Assembly (NCBI GenBank): GCA_003165315.1
Contig: PLSX01000206.1
Location: 26,779 to 80,556, forward strand
Source of the DNA: Acidobacteriota bacterium
GTDB lineage: Bacteria > Acidobacteriota > Terriglobia > UBA7540
DNA: 53,778 bases
Reading direction: 5' to 3'
Shown here: positions 26,458-34,430 of the stretch, piece by piece
Layout of the letters: each line of letters begins with the position of its first letter
How positions within the stretch are numbered: the stretch's first letter is position 1
Program-made: the position numbers and the translations under genes
The notes under the pieces: generated by a model
Told to the model about the DNA's origin: nothing
The model's database searches: none
Seen by the model: the letters and a program-made list of their open reading frames with translations, nothing else

Positions 26458-27870
26458 CTACTGACGACTGGCAACTTTTTCAAAGGCTTGAGCGATCTTT
26501 CCATCCTGATTTTCCGTCACCGTTCTAAGGTCCATGAGAAATTCGTCCTGCTCGACGCGACCCACGATGGCGGGTTTCTGCCGCCGGAGCATCGCCTCCA
26601 ACTTCGCCGCGCTATGTTGGCTATGCCGGATCGCGACAAGAGAAGTGGCCAGCGTTTGGCCGGGCGTGGAGCCGCCTCCGATAATGGATTCTCCATCCCG
26701 GAGCATGGCCGAAAAGCCCGGTTGCGCGGAAATCGCCTTGGCCAGCCGCTCCGCCCGCAACGCGATTGACTCCTTGGAGAGGCGCATCATGGCCAAGGCG
26801 GGGATGGAATCCAGCCGACCCTGCAAATAGATAGAGACTGTGGCTTCCAGCGCGGCGATGGTCAGTTTATCCACGCGCAGCGCGCGAAACAGCGGGTTTC
26901 GCCGAATTCGCTCCATGAGTTCGCGCTTCCCCACCAGAATTCCCGCTTGCGGGCCGCCCAGCAGCTTATCGCCGCTAAAGGTCACGACATCAGCCCCGCC
27001 CTTCAAACTTAGGCTGGCCGGCAGTTCATCGCGCACACCACAAGAAGTGAGATCAACTATGCAGCCGCTGCCGAGGTCTTCCATGAGCAGCAGGTTGTGC
27101 TTGCGGGCCAATTCCGCCAATTCCTCCAAACCGGGCCGCTGCGTAAAGCCCACAATCCGAAAATTACTTGGATGCACCCTCAGCAGCACGCGTGTGCGCT
27201 CGTTTATGGCCGCGGCATAATCGTCGGCGCGCGTGCGGTTGGTGGTGCCCACTTCGCGCAGCGTGGACCCGCTCTTGGCGCAGACGTCAGGAATGCGAAA
27301 CGATCCCCCGATTTCGATCAACTCGCCCCGTGAAACGATAACTTCCGCGCCCTCGGCCAGGGTATTCAAGGCCAGGAAGACAGCGGCGGCATTATTGTTG
27401 ACCACCAACGAGCGCTCCGCTCCCAGCAAGCGGCTGAAGAGCCGGTCCGTATGAACGTCGCGCTCCCCGCGCTCTCCGCGCTCCAGATCGTATTCCAGGT
27501 TGGAATAGCCCTCTGCTGCCCGGACCAAGTGGGCAAGTGCCTCCGCGGCCAGAGGTGCCCGTCCCATGTTGGTGTGCAGAATGACTCCCGTGGCGTTGAT
27601 GACGGGCTCGAGTGAAAATTCGGTCATGGCATGGGTTTCTCGGAGGATTTCCTCTTCCAGCCATTCCCCGGAAACCTTGGTGATGCTTCCGCGGGAGATT
27701 GTTTCCCGCAAGCTTTGCAGTACTTTCCGGGCCGCTTCCAGCACGAGTGAATGACCTATTCGCCCCTCGAGTTCACGGATGCCCGGGCGATTCAATAATT
27801 CATCCACCGGGGGAATCTGGCGAAGTAAGGCGGCAGCCACGGGTTCGGGAACGCTTCGGGGAGAGTCCAT
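26458..27870 (-). CDS. selA: L-seryl-tRNA(Sec) selenium transferase
   Basis: PLP enzyme that converts seryl-tRNA(Sec) to selenocysteyl-tRNA(Sec) using selenophosphate, so the organism should be able to make selenoproteins. The 470-residue product has the N-terminal tRNA-binding domain (SLRETISRGSITKVSGEW), INATGVILHTNMGRAPLA, the LRVHPSNFRIVGFTQ segment and the PLP lysine Lys302 in TFSGDKLLGGPQAG. The start at 27870 begins MDSPRSVPEP and is set by similarity to family length; no clear ribosome binding site precedes it, and the frame is open 15 codons upstream into a repeat. selB, selC and selD are not in the window. Confidence 0.95.
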   Translation of the reverse strand: MDSPRSVPEPVAAALLRQIPPVDELLNRPGIRELEGRIGHSLVLEAARKVLQSLRETISRGSITKVSGEWLEEEILRETHAMTEFSLEPVINATGVILHTNMGRAPLAAEALAHLVRAAEGYSNLEYDLERGERGERDVHTDRLFSRLLGAERSLVVNNNAAAVFLALNTLAEGAEVIVSRGELIEIGGSFRIPDVCAKSGSTLREVGTTNRTRADDYAAAINERTRVLLRVHPSNFRIVGFTQRPGLEELAELARKHNLLLMEDLGSGCIVDLTSCGVRDELPASLSLKGGADVVTFSGDKLLGGPQAGILVGKRELMERIRRNPLFRALRVDKLTIAALEATVSIYLQGRLDSIPALAMMRLSKESIALRAERLAKAISAQPGFSAMLRDGESIIGGGSTPGQTLATSLVAIRHSQHSAAKLEAMLRRQKPAIVGRVEQDEFLMDLRTVTENQDGKIAQAFEKVASRQ

Positions 27871-27881
27871 AGGGCAATTGT

Positions 27882-28017
27882 TGGGGCTTGGGATAAGGTG
27901 TTGGGGATTAGGCAATCAGTTCCAACCCTTACGTTCTCCATTATTGGACGGACGCAATCCGAGGATCAGTGTTAAGCCTTAATCCTTAACCCCCAACCCC
28001 CCAAACCCCCAATCCCG
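27882..28017. repeat. word-built inverted repeat between selA and the divergent gene
   Basis: The left arm (27882-27914) uses TTGGGGCTTGGGATAAGG and GTTGGGGATTAGG; the right arm (27973-28017) uses AAGCCTTAATCCTTAACC and CCCCCAACCCCCC in the opposite sense, with about 60 bases between. Confidence 0.6.
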
Positions 28018-28058
28018 CACCCGTTTCCGTCCGTAATTTCAACACAGTCGGCTAAGCC

Positions 28059-28103
28059 CGTCAACTTTCCGGTTGACGCAGCTTGTTTCAAACGCGGTAT
28101 AAT
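28059..28103 (+). promoter_or_regulatory. promoter with inverted repeat over the -35
   Basis: TTGACG (28073-28078) and a perfect TATAAT (28098-28103) are spaced by 19 bases. A seven-base inverted repeat CGTCAAC/GTTGACG (28059-28078, six-base loop) covers the -35 and could be an operator. Confidence 0.55.
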
Positions 28104-28135
28104 TCCGACTCCTGAACAGGACTTGAGGCGTTCCA

Positions 28136-28702
28136 GTGACAGTTGACGAAGAGTTTAACCGGCTTGAAGACGATCTCCGACGTCTCAAGATTGAATACGA
28201 AATCTATTTTAATGGCGCCACCCCTCGCCCTCCTCGCGATACCTTGTTCAAGGTGGAAACCATGATCAAGCGATATTCCAGCGATCAGGCAAAGTTGAAC
28301 TTCGCCCAGCGCTTCCGCTTCACGGCCCTGGCGCAGAAGTACGCCGTCCAAGCGCAACTTTGGCGGCGCAAGCTTCAGGAAAAGGAAGAAGGGCGCACTC
28401 TCGGCACCCTGCAGAAGCGCGTCATCGAAAAGATGAGGAACCCTGCGGCAGTCAATACCGTGCGCATTGTCTGTTCGAACCCGGATGCGGAGGCGGAAAA
28501 AATCACCCTGCTTCTGGAAGCCATGAAACGGGCCAGAGTCGAGGCAGGGGAGTCCATCAGCAACCTTGACCCAGCCGCCTTCCATAAATTCATCAAAGAG
28601 AAGACCGGGCAAATTAAGGAAAGGTTGCGCTGCGAGAGGGTGCAATTTTCCATCTCCATTGAAGGTGGCAAGGTTAAATTTAAAGCCGCAAGAGCGGAAT
28701 GA
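28136..28702 (+). CDS. MXAN_5187-like C-terminal domain protein
   Basis: A 188-residue soluble, charged, mostly helical protein starting at GTG with GAGG eight bases upstream. Motifs LEDDLRRLKIEYEIYFNGA, VETMIKRYSSDQAKLNFAQR and FRFTALAQKYAVQAQLWRRK match my memory of the MXAN_5187 C-terminal domain found in Myxococcota and Acidobacteriota, for which no biochemical function is established. The last third (about 100-188) is a separate segment ending in a basic strand (FSISIEGGKVKFKAARAE). purH follows on the same strand after 148 bases. Confidence 0.75.
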   Translation: MTVDEEFNRLEDDLRRLKIEYEIYFNGATPRPPRDTLFKVETMIKRYSSDQAKLNFAQRFRFTALAQKYAVQAQLWRRKLQEKEEGRTLGTLQKRVIEKMRNPAAVNTVRIVCSNPDAEAEKITLLLEAMKRARVEAGESISNLDPAAFHKFIKEKTGQIKERLRCERVQFSISIEGGKVKFKAARAE

Positions 28703-28707
28703 GAAAG

Positions 28708-28842
28708 TCGGGAGACAGGCGTCAAAAGATAGGAATCAGGAGTCGAAGGCCCTAACTCTAATTCTATCTGAACCAAAGACAGGGATTGATAGAGAAGCTT
28801 TTTCTCCTGGCTTCTTGTTCCTGGCTCCTGCTTCTCCCAAAG
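28708..28842. repeat. word-built inverted repeat upstream of purH
   Basis: The left arm (28708-28750) uses AGGAATCAGGAGTCGAAGG-like words; the right arm (28800-28842) uses CTCCTGGCTTCTTGTTCCTG and CTCCTGCTTCTCCC. It ends nine bases before the purH ATG. Confidence 0.55.
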
Positions 28843-28850
28843 GGGTTCCT

Positions 28851-30404
28851 ATGCGAAAGATATCACGGGCATTGATCAGCGTCAGCGATAAAACCGGTAT
28901 CCTTGAATTGGCATCGGCTCTCGCATCTTTGCAAGTTGAACTGCTCTCCACGGGCGGCACCGCGAAGCTACTCCGTGAGAAGGGCCTGAAGGTGAGGGAT
29001 GTCTCAGATTTAACCGGATTCCCAGAAATGCTGGACGGCCGGGTGAAAACACTTCATCCCAAGGTTCATGGCGGCTTGCTGGCCATCCGGTCAAATCCTC
29101 AGCACCAGGCGGCGGTAATGGAACACGGCATTGAGTTCATCGACATGGTTATCGTGAATCTCTATCCCTTTGAAAAAACCGCGATGAAGCCTGGCGTGAC
29201 ATTGGAAGACTTGATCGAGAATATCGACATTGGTGGTCCCTCGATGCTGCGCTCCGCCGCGAAAAATTTTGAGGATGTCACAGTGTTGGTGGATGCTGCG
29301 GATTATCCCGGAGTCCTGGAAGAGCTCGAGAAGAATAAGGGCAGCATTTCGAGGGAAGCTCGCGCCCGGTTGGCACGCAAGGCATTTGCGACCACAGCGG
29401 CTTATGACAGTGCCATCTCCACCACACTTCAGAAGATGGCCAACGGAGAATTTCCTGACGCCCTCCACCTGAATTACCGCAAGGTGATGGACTTAAGGTA
29501 CGGGGAGAATCCGCATCAGAAGGCCGCACTTTATCGCAACCCCACCACTGCGGGAAGAGGCCTTGCGGCGGCCCCGCAACTCCAGGGCAAGGAGCTTTCC
29601 TACAACAATCTGGTGGATTTGGAAGCCGCCTGGCGTTTGGTGCAGGAATTCACCCAGCCCAGCACGGTAATTATTAAGCACACCAATCCCTGTGGAGCGG
29701 CGACCGCGGCAACACTGGTGGAAAGTTACCTGCGCGCACTGGATGTTGACCCTGTTTCCGCCTTCGGATCGGTAATCGCCTTTAACCGCGCCGTGGATGG
29801 GCCTACCGCGGAGGAACTGGCAAAACTTTTTGTGGAGGCCGTCGTGGCGCCCGGTTTTGATGCCTCTGCGCTTCAGCATTTGGCGGGAAAGAAAAACCTT
29901 CGCCTTCTCGATATGTCGGCAACCCTTGGTGACGAATTCGGAATCCAGTTGAAAGCAGTTGGTGGAGGGCTTCTGGTCCAAACCTCCGATTCCTTGCCGG
30001 CCCAACCCGATCTGTGGAAATGCGTTACGGAACGCCGGCCGTCGGCGGAGGAGATGGAGGCATTGATCTTCGCCTGGCGAATCGTGAAGCACGTCAAATC
30101 GAACGCCATCGTTTATGTGCGGGCAGGTGTCCTCGTAGGCGTGGGGGCAGGGCAAATGAGTCGCGTGGATTCGGTCAAGCTGGGAGCAAACAAAGCACGG
30201 GACTTGAAGCACGCACTGGAGGGCACGGTGCTTGCTTCCGACGCCTTCTTTCCCTTCGCAGATGGAGTGGAAGAAGCAGCGCGATCAGGAGTAACCGCAA
30301 TTGTTCAGCCTGGCGGATCAGTTCGTGACAATGATGTCATCGCCGCCGCCAACCAGCACGGCATCGCCATGGTCCTGACGGGCGTGCGCCACTTTTCGCA
30401 CTAA
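28851..30404 (+). CDS. purH: bifunctional AICAR transformylase/IMP cyclohydrolase
   Basis: Catalyses the last two steps of IMP synthesis: formylation of AICAR with 10-formyl-THF, then ring closure. The 517-residue product has the N-terminal MGS-like cyclohydrolase domain ([31 protein letters not shown] at 67-76) and the C-terminal AICAR transformylase domain with the catalytic Lys-His pair in [12 protein letters not shown] and the [11 protein letters not shown] motif. The ATG at 28851 is preceded by AGGGG; upstream in-frame sequence is repeat. The stop overlaps the convergent VWA gene by four bases. Confidence 0.97.
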   Translation: MRKISRALISVSDKTGILELASALASLQVELLSTGGTAKLLREKGLKVRDVSDLTGFPEMLDGRVKTLHPKVHGGLLAIRSNPQHQAAVMEHGIEFIDMVIVNLYPFEKTAMKPGVTLEDLIENIDIGGPSMLRSAAKNFEDVTVLVDAADYPGVLEELEKNKGSISREARARLARKAFATTAAYDSAISTTLQKMANGEFPDALHLNYRKVMDLRYGENPHQKAALYRNPTTAGRGLAAAPQLQGKELSYNNLVDLEAAWRLVQEFTQPSTVIIKHTNPCGAATAATLVESYLRALDVDPVSAFGSVIAFNRAVDGPTAEELAKLFVEAVVAPGFDASALQHLAGKKNLRLLDMSATLGDEFGIQLKAVGGGLLVQTSDSLPAQPDLWKCVTERRPSAEEMEALIFAWRIVKHVKSNAIVYVRAGVLVGVGAGQMSRVDSVKLGANKARDLKHALEGTVLASDAFFPFADGVEEAARSGVTAIVQPGGSVRDNDVIAAANQHGIAMVLTGVRHFSH

Positions 30405-31609
30405 GATTTCGGGGCGTAATAGCCATCGCGCGCCACAATGTGGTACTTCACTTTCTTGCCCTTCTCATTCATGATCTCGAGCGGGTTTCCCTGCTCGTCC
30501 ACCAGGGCCACCTTGAGCTTGTGGAACTGACCGTCCTTCGTCGCATTGGTGGGAACAAAGCCCAGGCTATATTGCGTGCGCAGCCGCTGCGCGATCTGTT
30601 GGTAATCATCCGGCACTTCCTGCTCGAAGCGCGGGAAATAGGCCTGGCCGCCGGAGTAAGACGCCATGGTCTTCAGCGCGTTCTCGGCCTGCAAAACATC
30701 GATTGCTTGAATCCGGCCCGTGGCGATGTTGCCAGGAAGGTTGCCGCTTGGGCTGCGTACTGACAAAAATTCAAGAATACTGACCGGGTAGACCGGAGTA
30801 TCTGATGCCCGGACGATCTTCAGGGTCTGATCGTACGTCAGCTTGCTGAAACTATCAAGGCCGGTCACAATAGCCACGACGGCCTTCCGTCCGTGCACTT
30901 CCTTCATCCTATCCAGGACAAAAGCCAGCGCATCATAAAAGTTGTATTCACTAAATCCGGGGATGCGCAGTTGATCCAGGCCCGCGCGCACCTCGGAGCG
31001 GTCCTGCGTGAAATCGGTGAGGATTTGACTCTTCATGTCAAATGAGACGACGGCGACCCAGTCTTTGGGGTGAATCACATTTAGGAAATCGTAGCCGTAT
31101 CGCAGCGTCATGTAGAGGAAGGGCCACCAACGATTACTGAACTCCACCAGCATACAAATCGTCATGGGTGCTTCGCCGGTTCCGAAGTTGGTGACGGCTT
31201 GCGGGACGCCGTCATCAAATAACTTGAAGTTCTTCTTGTCCAAGGTGTGAATCGGGTTTCCGTTGTTATCGACAACCATCACATCGACGTTCACGAGATT
31301 GGTGGAAGTTGAAAGTGTATAGATGTCGTTGGGATTGATCTTTTCCGGCTTTGTCCCTGGCTGCGAAGGCACTGGCTGGTCGGCAGTAGGTTGTGTCGTC
31401 GTAGGCTGTGTAGTAGCGGGCTGGGACTTCTTCTTGGGAACCAGAACGGTTTCGCCCACATCCGGCTGCGGCCCCGATGTCGGCTGTTGGTCTGATTGCG
31501 GCGGTTCTTGAGCCGCGGCAAACCACTTGGGAGGAAAACTTGCCAGCAGCAAAACCGCCACAATTCCTGCCACAAGAATGATGGGTAGATATGGCTTTTT
31601 GTTTTTCAT
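30401..31609 (-). CDS. VWA-domain exported protein
   Basis: A 402-residue protein of the Acidobacteriota-type VWA family. It has one N-terminal membrane segment (residues 7-25), a proline/threonine/glutamine-rich linker (about 30-85) and a VWA-like domain beginning NVDVMVVDNNGNPIHTLDKK and NFKLFDDGVPQAVTNFG. The metal-ion site DxSxS is altered to EFSNR in CMLVEFSNRWWPF, so metal-dependent adhesion is doubtful. GGAGGGG nine bases before the ATG supports the start. It is probably periplasmic and anchored. The stop overlaps purH. Confidence 0.87.
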   Translation of the reverse strand: MKNKKPYLPIILVAGIVAVLLLASFPPKWFAAAQEPPQSDQQPTSGPQPDVGETVLVPKKKSQPATTQPTTTQPTADQPVPSQPGTKPEKINPNDIYTLSTSTNLVNVDVMVVDNNGNPIHTLDKKNFKLFDDGVPQAVTNFGTGEAPMTICMLVEFSNRWWPFLYMTLRYGYDFLNVIHPKDWVAVVSFDMKSQILTDFTQDRSEVRAGLDQLRIPGFSEYNFYDALAFVLDRMKEVHGRKAVVAIVTGLDSFSKLTYDQTLKIVRASDTPVYPVSILEFLSVRSPSGNLPGNIATGRIQAIDVLQAENALKTMASYSGGQAYFPRFEQEVPDDYQQIAQRLRTQYSLGFVPTNATKDGQFHKLKVALVDEQGNPLEIMNEKGKKVKYHIVARDGYYAPKS

Positions 31610-31773
31610 GCAGCCCCTCCGCAACGTCCTGAGAAGATTCCTAAGTATGATGCCACTCACCCCCTCCGGGGTCAACTCATCGCCATTGAATGTTTATAGG
31701 CGCCTCAGGGCCGGCCGGCAGGCAAGATGCGTGACGTTTCCTGCGCTCGACGAGGGTGTTTCGGATTTTGGGT

Positions 31774-31969
31774 GGCATAGTACTCCCGTACTATTGCCAG
31801 GGTACTGGATCGAAATTACATTAGCTCGTGAAAGTTGCAATTCGGTTTTTGGATCTTACTGAAACAGGACGTGGCTGACATATGCGGCATGGTACCTCGG
31901 TACTATTGCCAGAGTACTGGTAGGAAATTACAGTAGCACGTGAAGATTGTCGTACGGTTTTAGGTACTT
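31774..31969 (+). repeat. two diverged ~84-base direct repeats upstream of the peptide gene
   Basis: Copies 31774-31858 and 31886-31969 start GGCAT, share GTACTATTGCCAG, GTACTGG, GAAATTACA, CGTGAA and CGGTTTT, and agree at about 80% of positions by eye. Each holds three GTAC cores spaced about 10 and 15 bases apart, as a tandem operator could. Confidence 0.65.
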
Positions 31970-32039
31970 GTTGCCATTGCTTGACGTTCGGGTCAATTTA
32001 TCCGAAATGCTGGCTAGGGGACAGGTGTCAAAAATCGTA

Positions 32040-32068
32040 TTGACTTGTAATCCGTAATGGAATAGGCT
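32040..32068 (+). promoter_or_regulatory. possible promoter of the repeat-peptide gene
   Basis: TTGACT (32040-32045) is followed after 17 bases by TAGGCT (32063-32068), a weak -10 with three matches. It lies just before the ribosome binding site hairpin. Confidence 0.35.
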
Positions 32069-32073
32069 TTCCC

Positions 32074-32099
32074 CCAGATCGATATCTCGCATCTGGAGG
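32074..32099 (+). promoter_or_regulatory. hairpin touching the ribosome binding site
   Basis: CCAGAT (32074-32079) pairs with ATCTGG (32091-32096), whose last two bases are part of the GGAGG Shine-Dalgarno at 32095-32099, six bases before the GTG start. The leader could mask this site. Confidence 0.4.
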
Positions 32100-32105
32100 A
32101 AAGTC

Positions 32106-32408
32106 GTGAAGAACTTCAATCTAGCGGTCTTGCTCGCTCTGTTGGTGGTATTGACCAGCGTTACGGTTCGGCGAACTGTTGGGGGATTTGGAACAAATCA
32201 GTCATCGCTGGCGCCGTTAGGCATGATCGCTATCGGTACAAGCCCGGTTCCGACGGGCGGACCGCACATTGGCACGAGCCCGGTTCCAACCGGCGGGCCT
32301 CATAGTGGGCCGCACATCGGTACAAGCCCGGTTCCGACGGGCGGACCGCACATTGGCACGAGCCCGGTTCCAACGGGTGGGCCTCATAGCGGGCAGCACA
32401 TCAGCTAG
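32106..32408 (+). CDS. secreted tandem-repeat peptide
   Basis: A 100-residue protein starting at GTG with GGAGG at 32095-32099. Residues 1-21 form a signal or anchor segment (FNLAVLLALLVVLTSVTV). Residues 43-98 are four copies of the 12-residue unit IGTSPVPTGGPH, with SGPH inserted after copy two and SGQH after copy four, so the 28-residue double unit occurs twice. The DNA of the two 84-base units differs at only four positions, three of them silent, so the duplication is recent or corrected by gene conversion. No cysteine, charge or known domain is present in the repeats. The mature part would be a Gly/Pro/His/Thr-rich extracellular or periplasmic peptide. The two following genes are on the same strand. 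Confidence 0.78.
   Translation: MKNFNLAVLLALLVVLTSVTVRRTVGGFGTNQSSLAPLGMIAIGTSPVPTGGPHIGTSPVPTGGPHSGPHIGTSPVPTGGPHIGTSPVPTGGPHSGQHIS
32232..32399 (+). repeat. 84-base tandem duplication in the peptide gene
   Basis: Units 32232-32315 and 32316-32399 are identical except for four bases (three synonymous, one Pro-to-Gln). Each unit contains two diverged 36-base subrepeats that encode the same 12 residues. Confidence 0.92.
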
Positions 32409-32472
32409 TTAGCTTCCGTCGCAGGATTGAGCGGTCGGAAGCGCATAAAGGGATGCACCTTCCGCAACGCTC

Positions 32473-33207
32473 ATGAGCGACTTAATTCTCACTTACGGCC
32501 TTCAATACGCAGGTTACGTAGTTGAGGCAGTAGTGTGTTTGCTCCTCATTTGGCAGGGAAGATGGCGGCGTCTTAGGGTTTTGTTCCTTTATGTGGCGTC
32601 GTTGTTTCTGCTTGACGGCGTTGCGCGTTCCGCATCGCTCAGTTTCTTTGGCCAAAGTTCTCGCCAGTACTTCTATTTCTACTGGGTGTCCGACGTAGGT
32701 CTTGCCTTAGGCGCATTTCTTCTCGTTTGCGCATTCTTCCGCCGAGCTTTCTCCCCAGACAAGAAAAAGTGGGCGGTTGTCCGCTTATCGCTGATTTCTG
32801 TCTTCGTCATTGTCCTCGGAGTATCGGCCCTTTCTCTTACCAAAAACTACGCAGACCTTTCAACTGAGTTCATCGTCGAATTCAGCCAAAACCTATATTT
32901 TAGCTGCCTGGTTCTCAACACCCTTCTGTACGTCATGATCCAGCAACTTGAAATCGAAGACGATGAGCTTGGACTATTGGTTTGTGGGTTGGGCGTTCAG
33001 TTCGCGGGAGAGGCTGCCAGTTTGGCCTTGGTTCACGTCACAGTCGGCGGGACTTTTGCCACCAACCTCTTTCGATACTTTAGCCCCCTCTTCACGCTGG
33101 GAATGTTGTTTATTTGGATTTATGCCATTGGTAAGAACCCGCAGGCTATTGCGTTAAATACCAAGCTGGGGAAGAAACCGCGCTTATTAGAGGCCGTTGC
33201 CGATTAG
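32473..33207 (+). CDS. seven-transmembrane protein of unknown function
   Basis: A 244-residue inner-membrane protein. Seven hydrophobic segments are visible near residues 8-26, 34-55, 62-88, 100-120, 132-156, 162-188 and 195-220, with a cytoplasmic-type basic tail (TKLGKKPRLLEAV). The arrangement, short loops and an acidic IEDDE loop between helices five and six resemble sensor-type 7-TM modules, but no extra domain is attached and no family is recognised. The gene starts 64 bases after the secreted repeat peptide gene and ends 17 bases before the next, so all three are probably cotranscribed. Confidence 0.75.
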   Translation: MSDLILTYGLQYAGYVVEAVVCLLLIWQGRWRRLRVLFLYVASLFLLDGVARSASLSFFGQSSRQYFYFYWVSDVGLALGAFLLVCAFFRRAFSPDKKKWAVVRLSLISVFVIVLGVSALSLTKNYADLSTEFIVEFSQNLYFSCLVLNTLLYVMIQQLEIEDDELGLLVCGLGVQFAGEAASLALVHVTVGGTFATNLFRYFSPLFTLGMLFIWIYAIGKNPQAIALNTKLGKKPRLLEAVAD

Positions 33208-33224
33208 AGGCAACGAGGTGGATT

Positions 33225-33701
33225 ATGTTCATGGGCGCCTTAATTTTGATAGTTTCGACTGGGTTGTTCTTCTTTTATCTCCAGGTGCTCTGCCAGAAAA
33301 TCCTGCGCCGGCAGTTCGCCCAGGAGTTTTCCCAATCGATCGTTAATGCCAATCGCCTGGAGTTTCCATCCGTCAGGAAGTCTATTGAGGATTTGGGAGC
33401 TCCCATTGAATACCCGAGGCTGGCACTGACACTTAAGTGTGATTTCCTGGCGCTAACCTACCTCCTTAAGAATGCGGCGAACGTCAACCAGCGATATAGC
33501 TATGAAGAGCGCCTTTTGATTGTTTACTTCAAGGTGGTTTTCGCCACACTGGTTTCGCGCCACTTGCTGAAATTGCGGGAAGCGCCTGCCGCTCTGAAGT
33601 TGACAGCCATCCTCGAGTATTTTGCCAATGTGGTGGGTGAGCGCGTGAATACGGTAAGATTCGGAAACCTGACGGCTTCCGATTATCTCCTGAATCTTTA
33701 G
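33225..33701 (+). CDS. membrane-anchored small protein
   Basis: A 158-residue protein with one strong N-terminal membrane helix (residues 3-23) followed by a soluble helical domain (25-158) with YSYEERLLIVYFKVVFATLV near the middle. No family is recognised. GAGGTGG precedes the ATG by five bases. The 17-base gap after the 7-TM gene suggests coexpression; the orientation (basic residues after the helix) puts the domain in the cytoplasm. Confidence 0.7.
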   Translation: MFMGALILIVSTGLFFFYLQVLCQKILRRQFAQEFSQSIVNANRLEFPSVRKSIEDLGAPIEYPRLALTLKCDFLALTYLLKNAANVNQRYSYEERLLIVYFKVVFATLVSRHLLKLREAPAALKLTAILEYFANVVGERVNTVRFGNLTASDYLLNL

Positions 33702-33980
33702 TTGCTTCCCTCCCAGGAGCAAGCAGCGGGATTCCAGCCTGTGGCTCGTCTTTCCTTTCGGTCCATTCAAATTGTTGAGATAGATCAGTTTGAGGGGCCG
33801 CGTTCTCTTTGCAACTGTCGATGCCGCAAATGCGCGCCTTTTCATCACCTTGTGGGCGAATTCAGCACTAAAAAGTCTGCCCTGAGGGGATCGTCTGCGG
33901 GCGTTGACCCGGAACCCTTTCAGGTGTATCTATGATCTGGACTGATTCCGGCGCCCTTCGGGCGGAAGAGGTGGGCGGCT

Positions 33981-34217
33981 ATGTTCAAAACTGCCCTTCG
34001 GGTTGCTACTCTCGTGTTGTGTGGCATTATCGGACTTTGGGCCGTTGGGCACGGATTCGCTTTGGCGGCCAGGGTTAGCGCCCTCACTCATGAAGACGTC
34101 CTGCAATACCTCCTGGAGATTAGCGTCTCCATTGCCGGTGGGATCTGCGTGCTGTCAGTGGCAGTCGAGCAACTTAATTGCTGGCGAACCCACCACAAGG
34201 ACGGGGGACTGATCTAA
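33981..34217 (+). CDS. small membrane protein
   Basis: A 78-residue protein with two predicted membrane helices (about 6-31 and 43-65) and a short polar tail. GAGGTGGG lies seven bases before the ATG. It lies between the 7-TM module and ffh; its link to either is not clear. No family is recognised. Confidence 0.55.
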   Translation: MFKTALRVATLVLCGIIGLWAVGHGFALAARVSALTHEDVLQYLLEISVSIAGGICVLSVAVEQLNCWRTHHKDGGLI

Positions 34218-34430
34218 CCTACTGCTGTCGCTCGGCGCTGTATTCCCCCTGGGGTCCCCTGGCATGCCGGTGGTTTCGTCATTCCCTCCACAGGCTTCTG
34301 GTGATATATTGAAAAGACGCGCTTTGCATGAATTTGGTAAAGGGCGTAAAATAAGTAGTTGTCCCTTTTGCCGTTCCGCGCCGGGCTGGAACTGGCCCTG
34401 TGGATTTGTCTTTATCGCTGGCTGATACAA

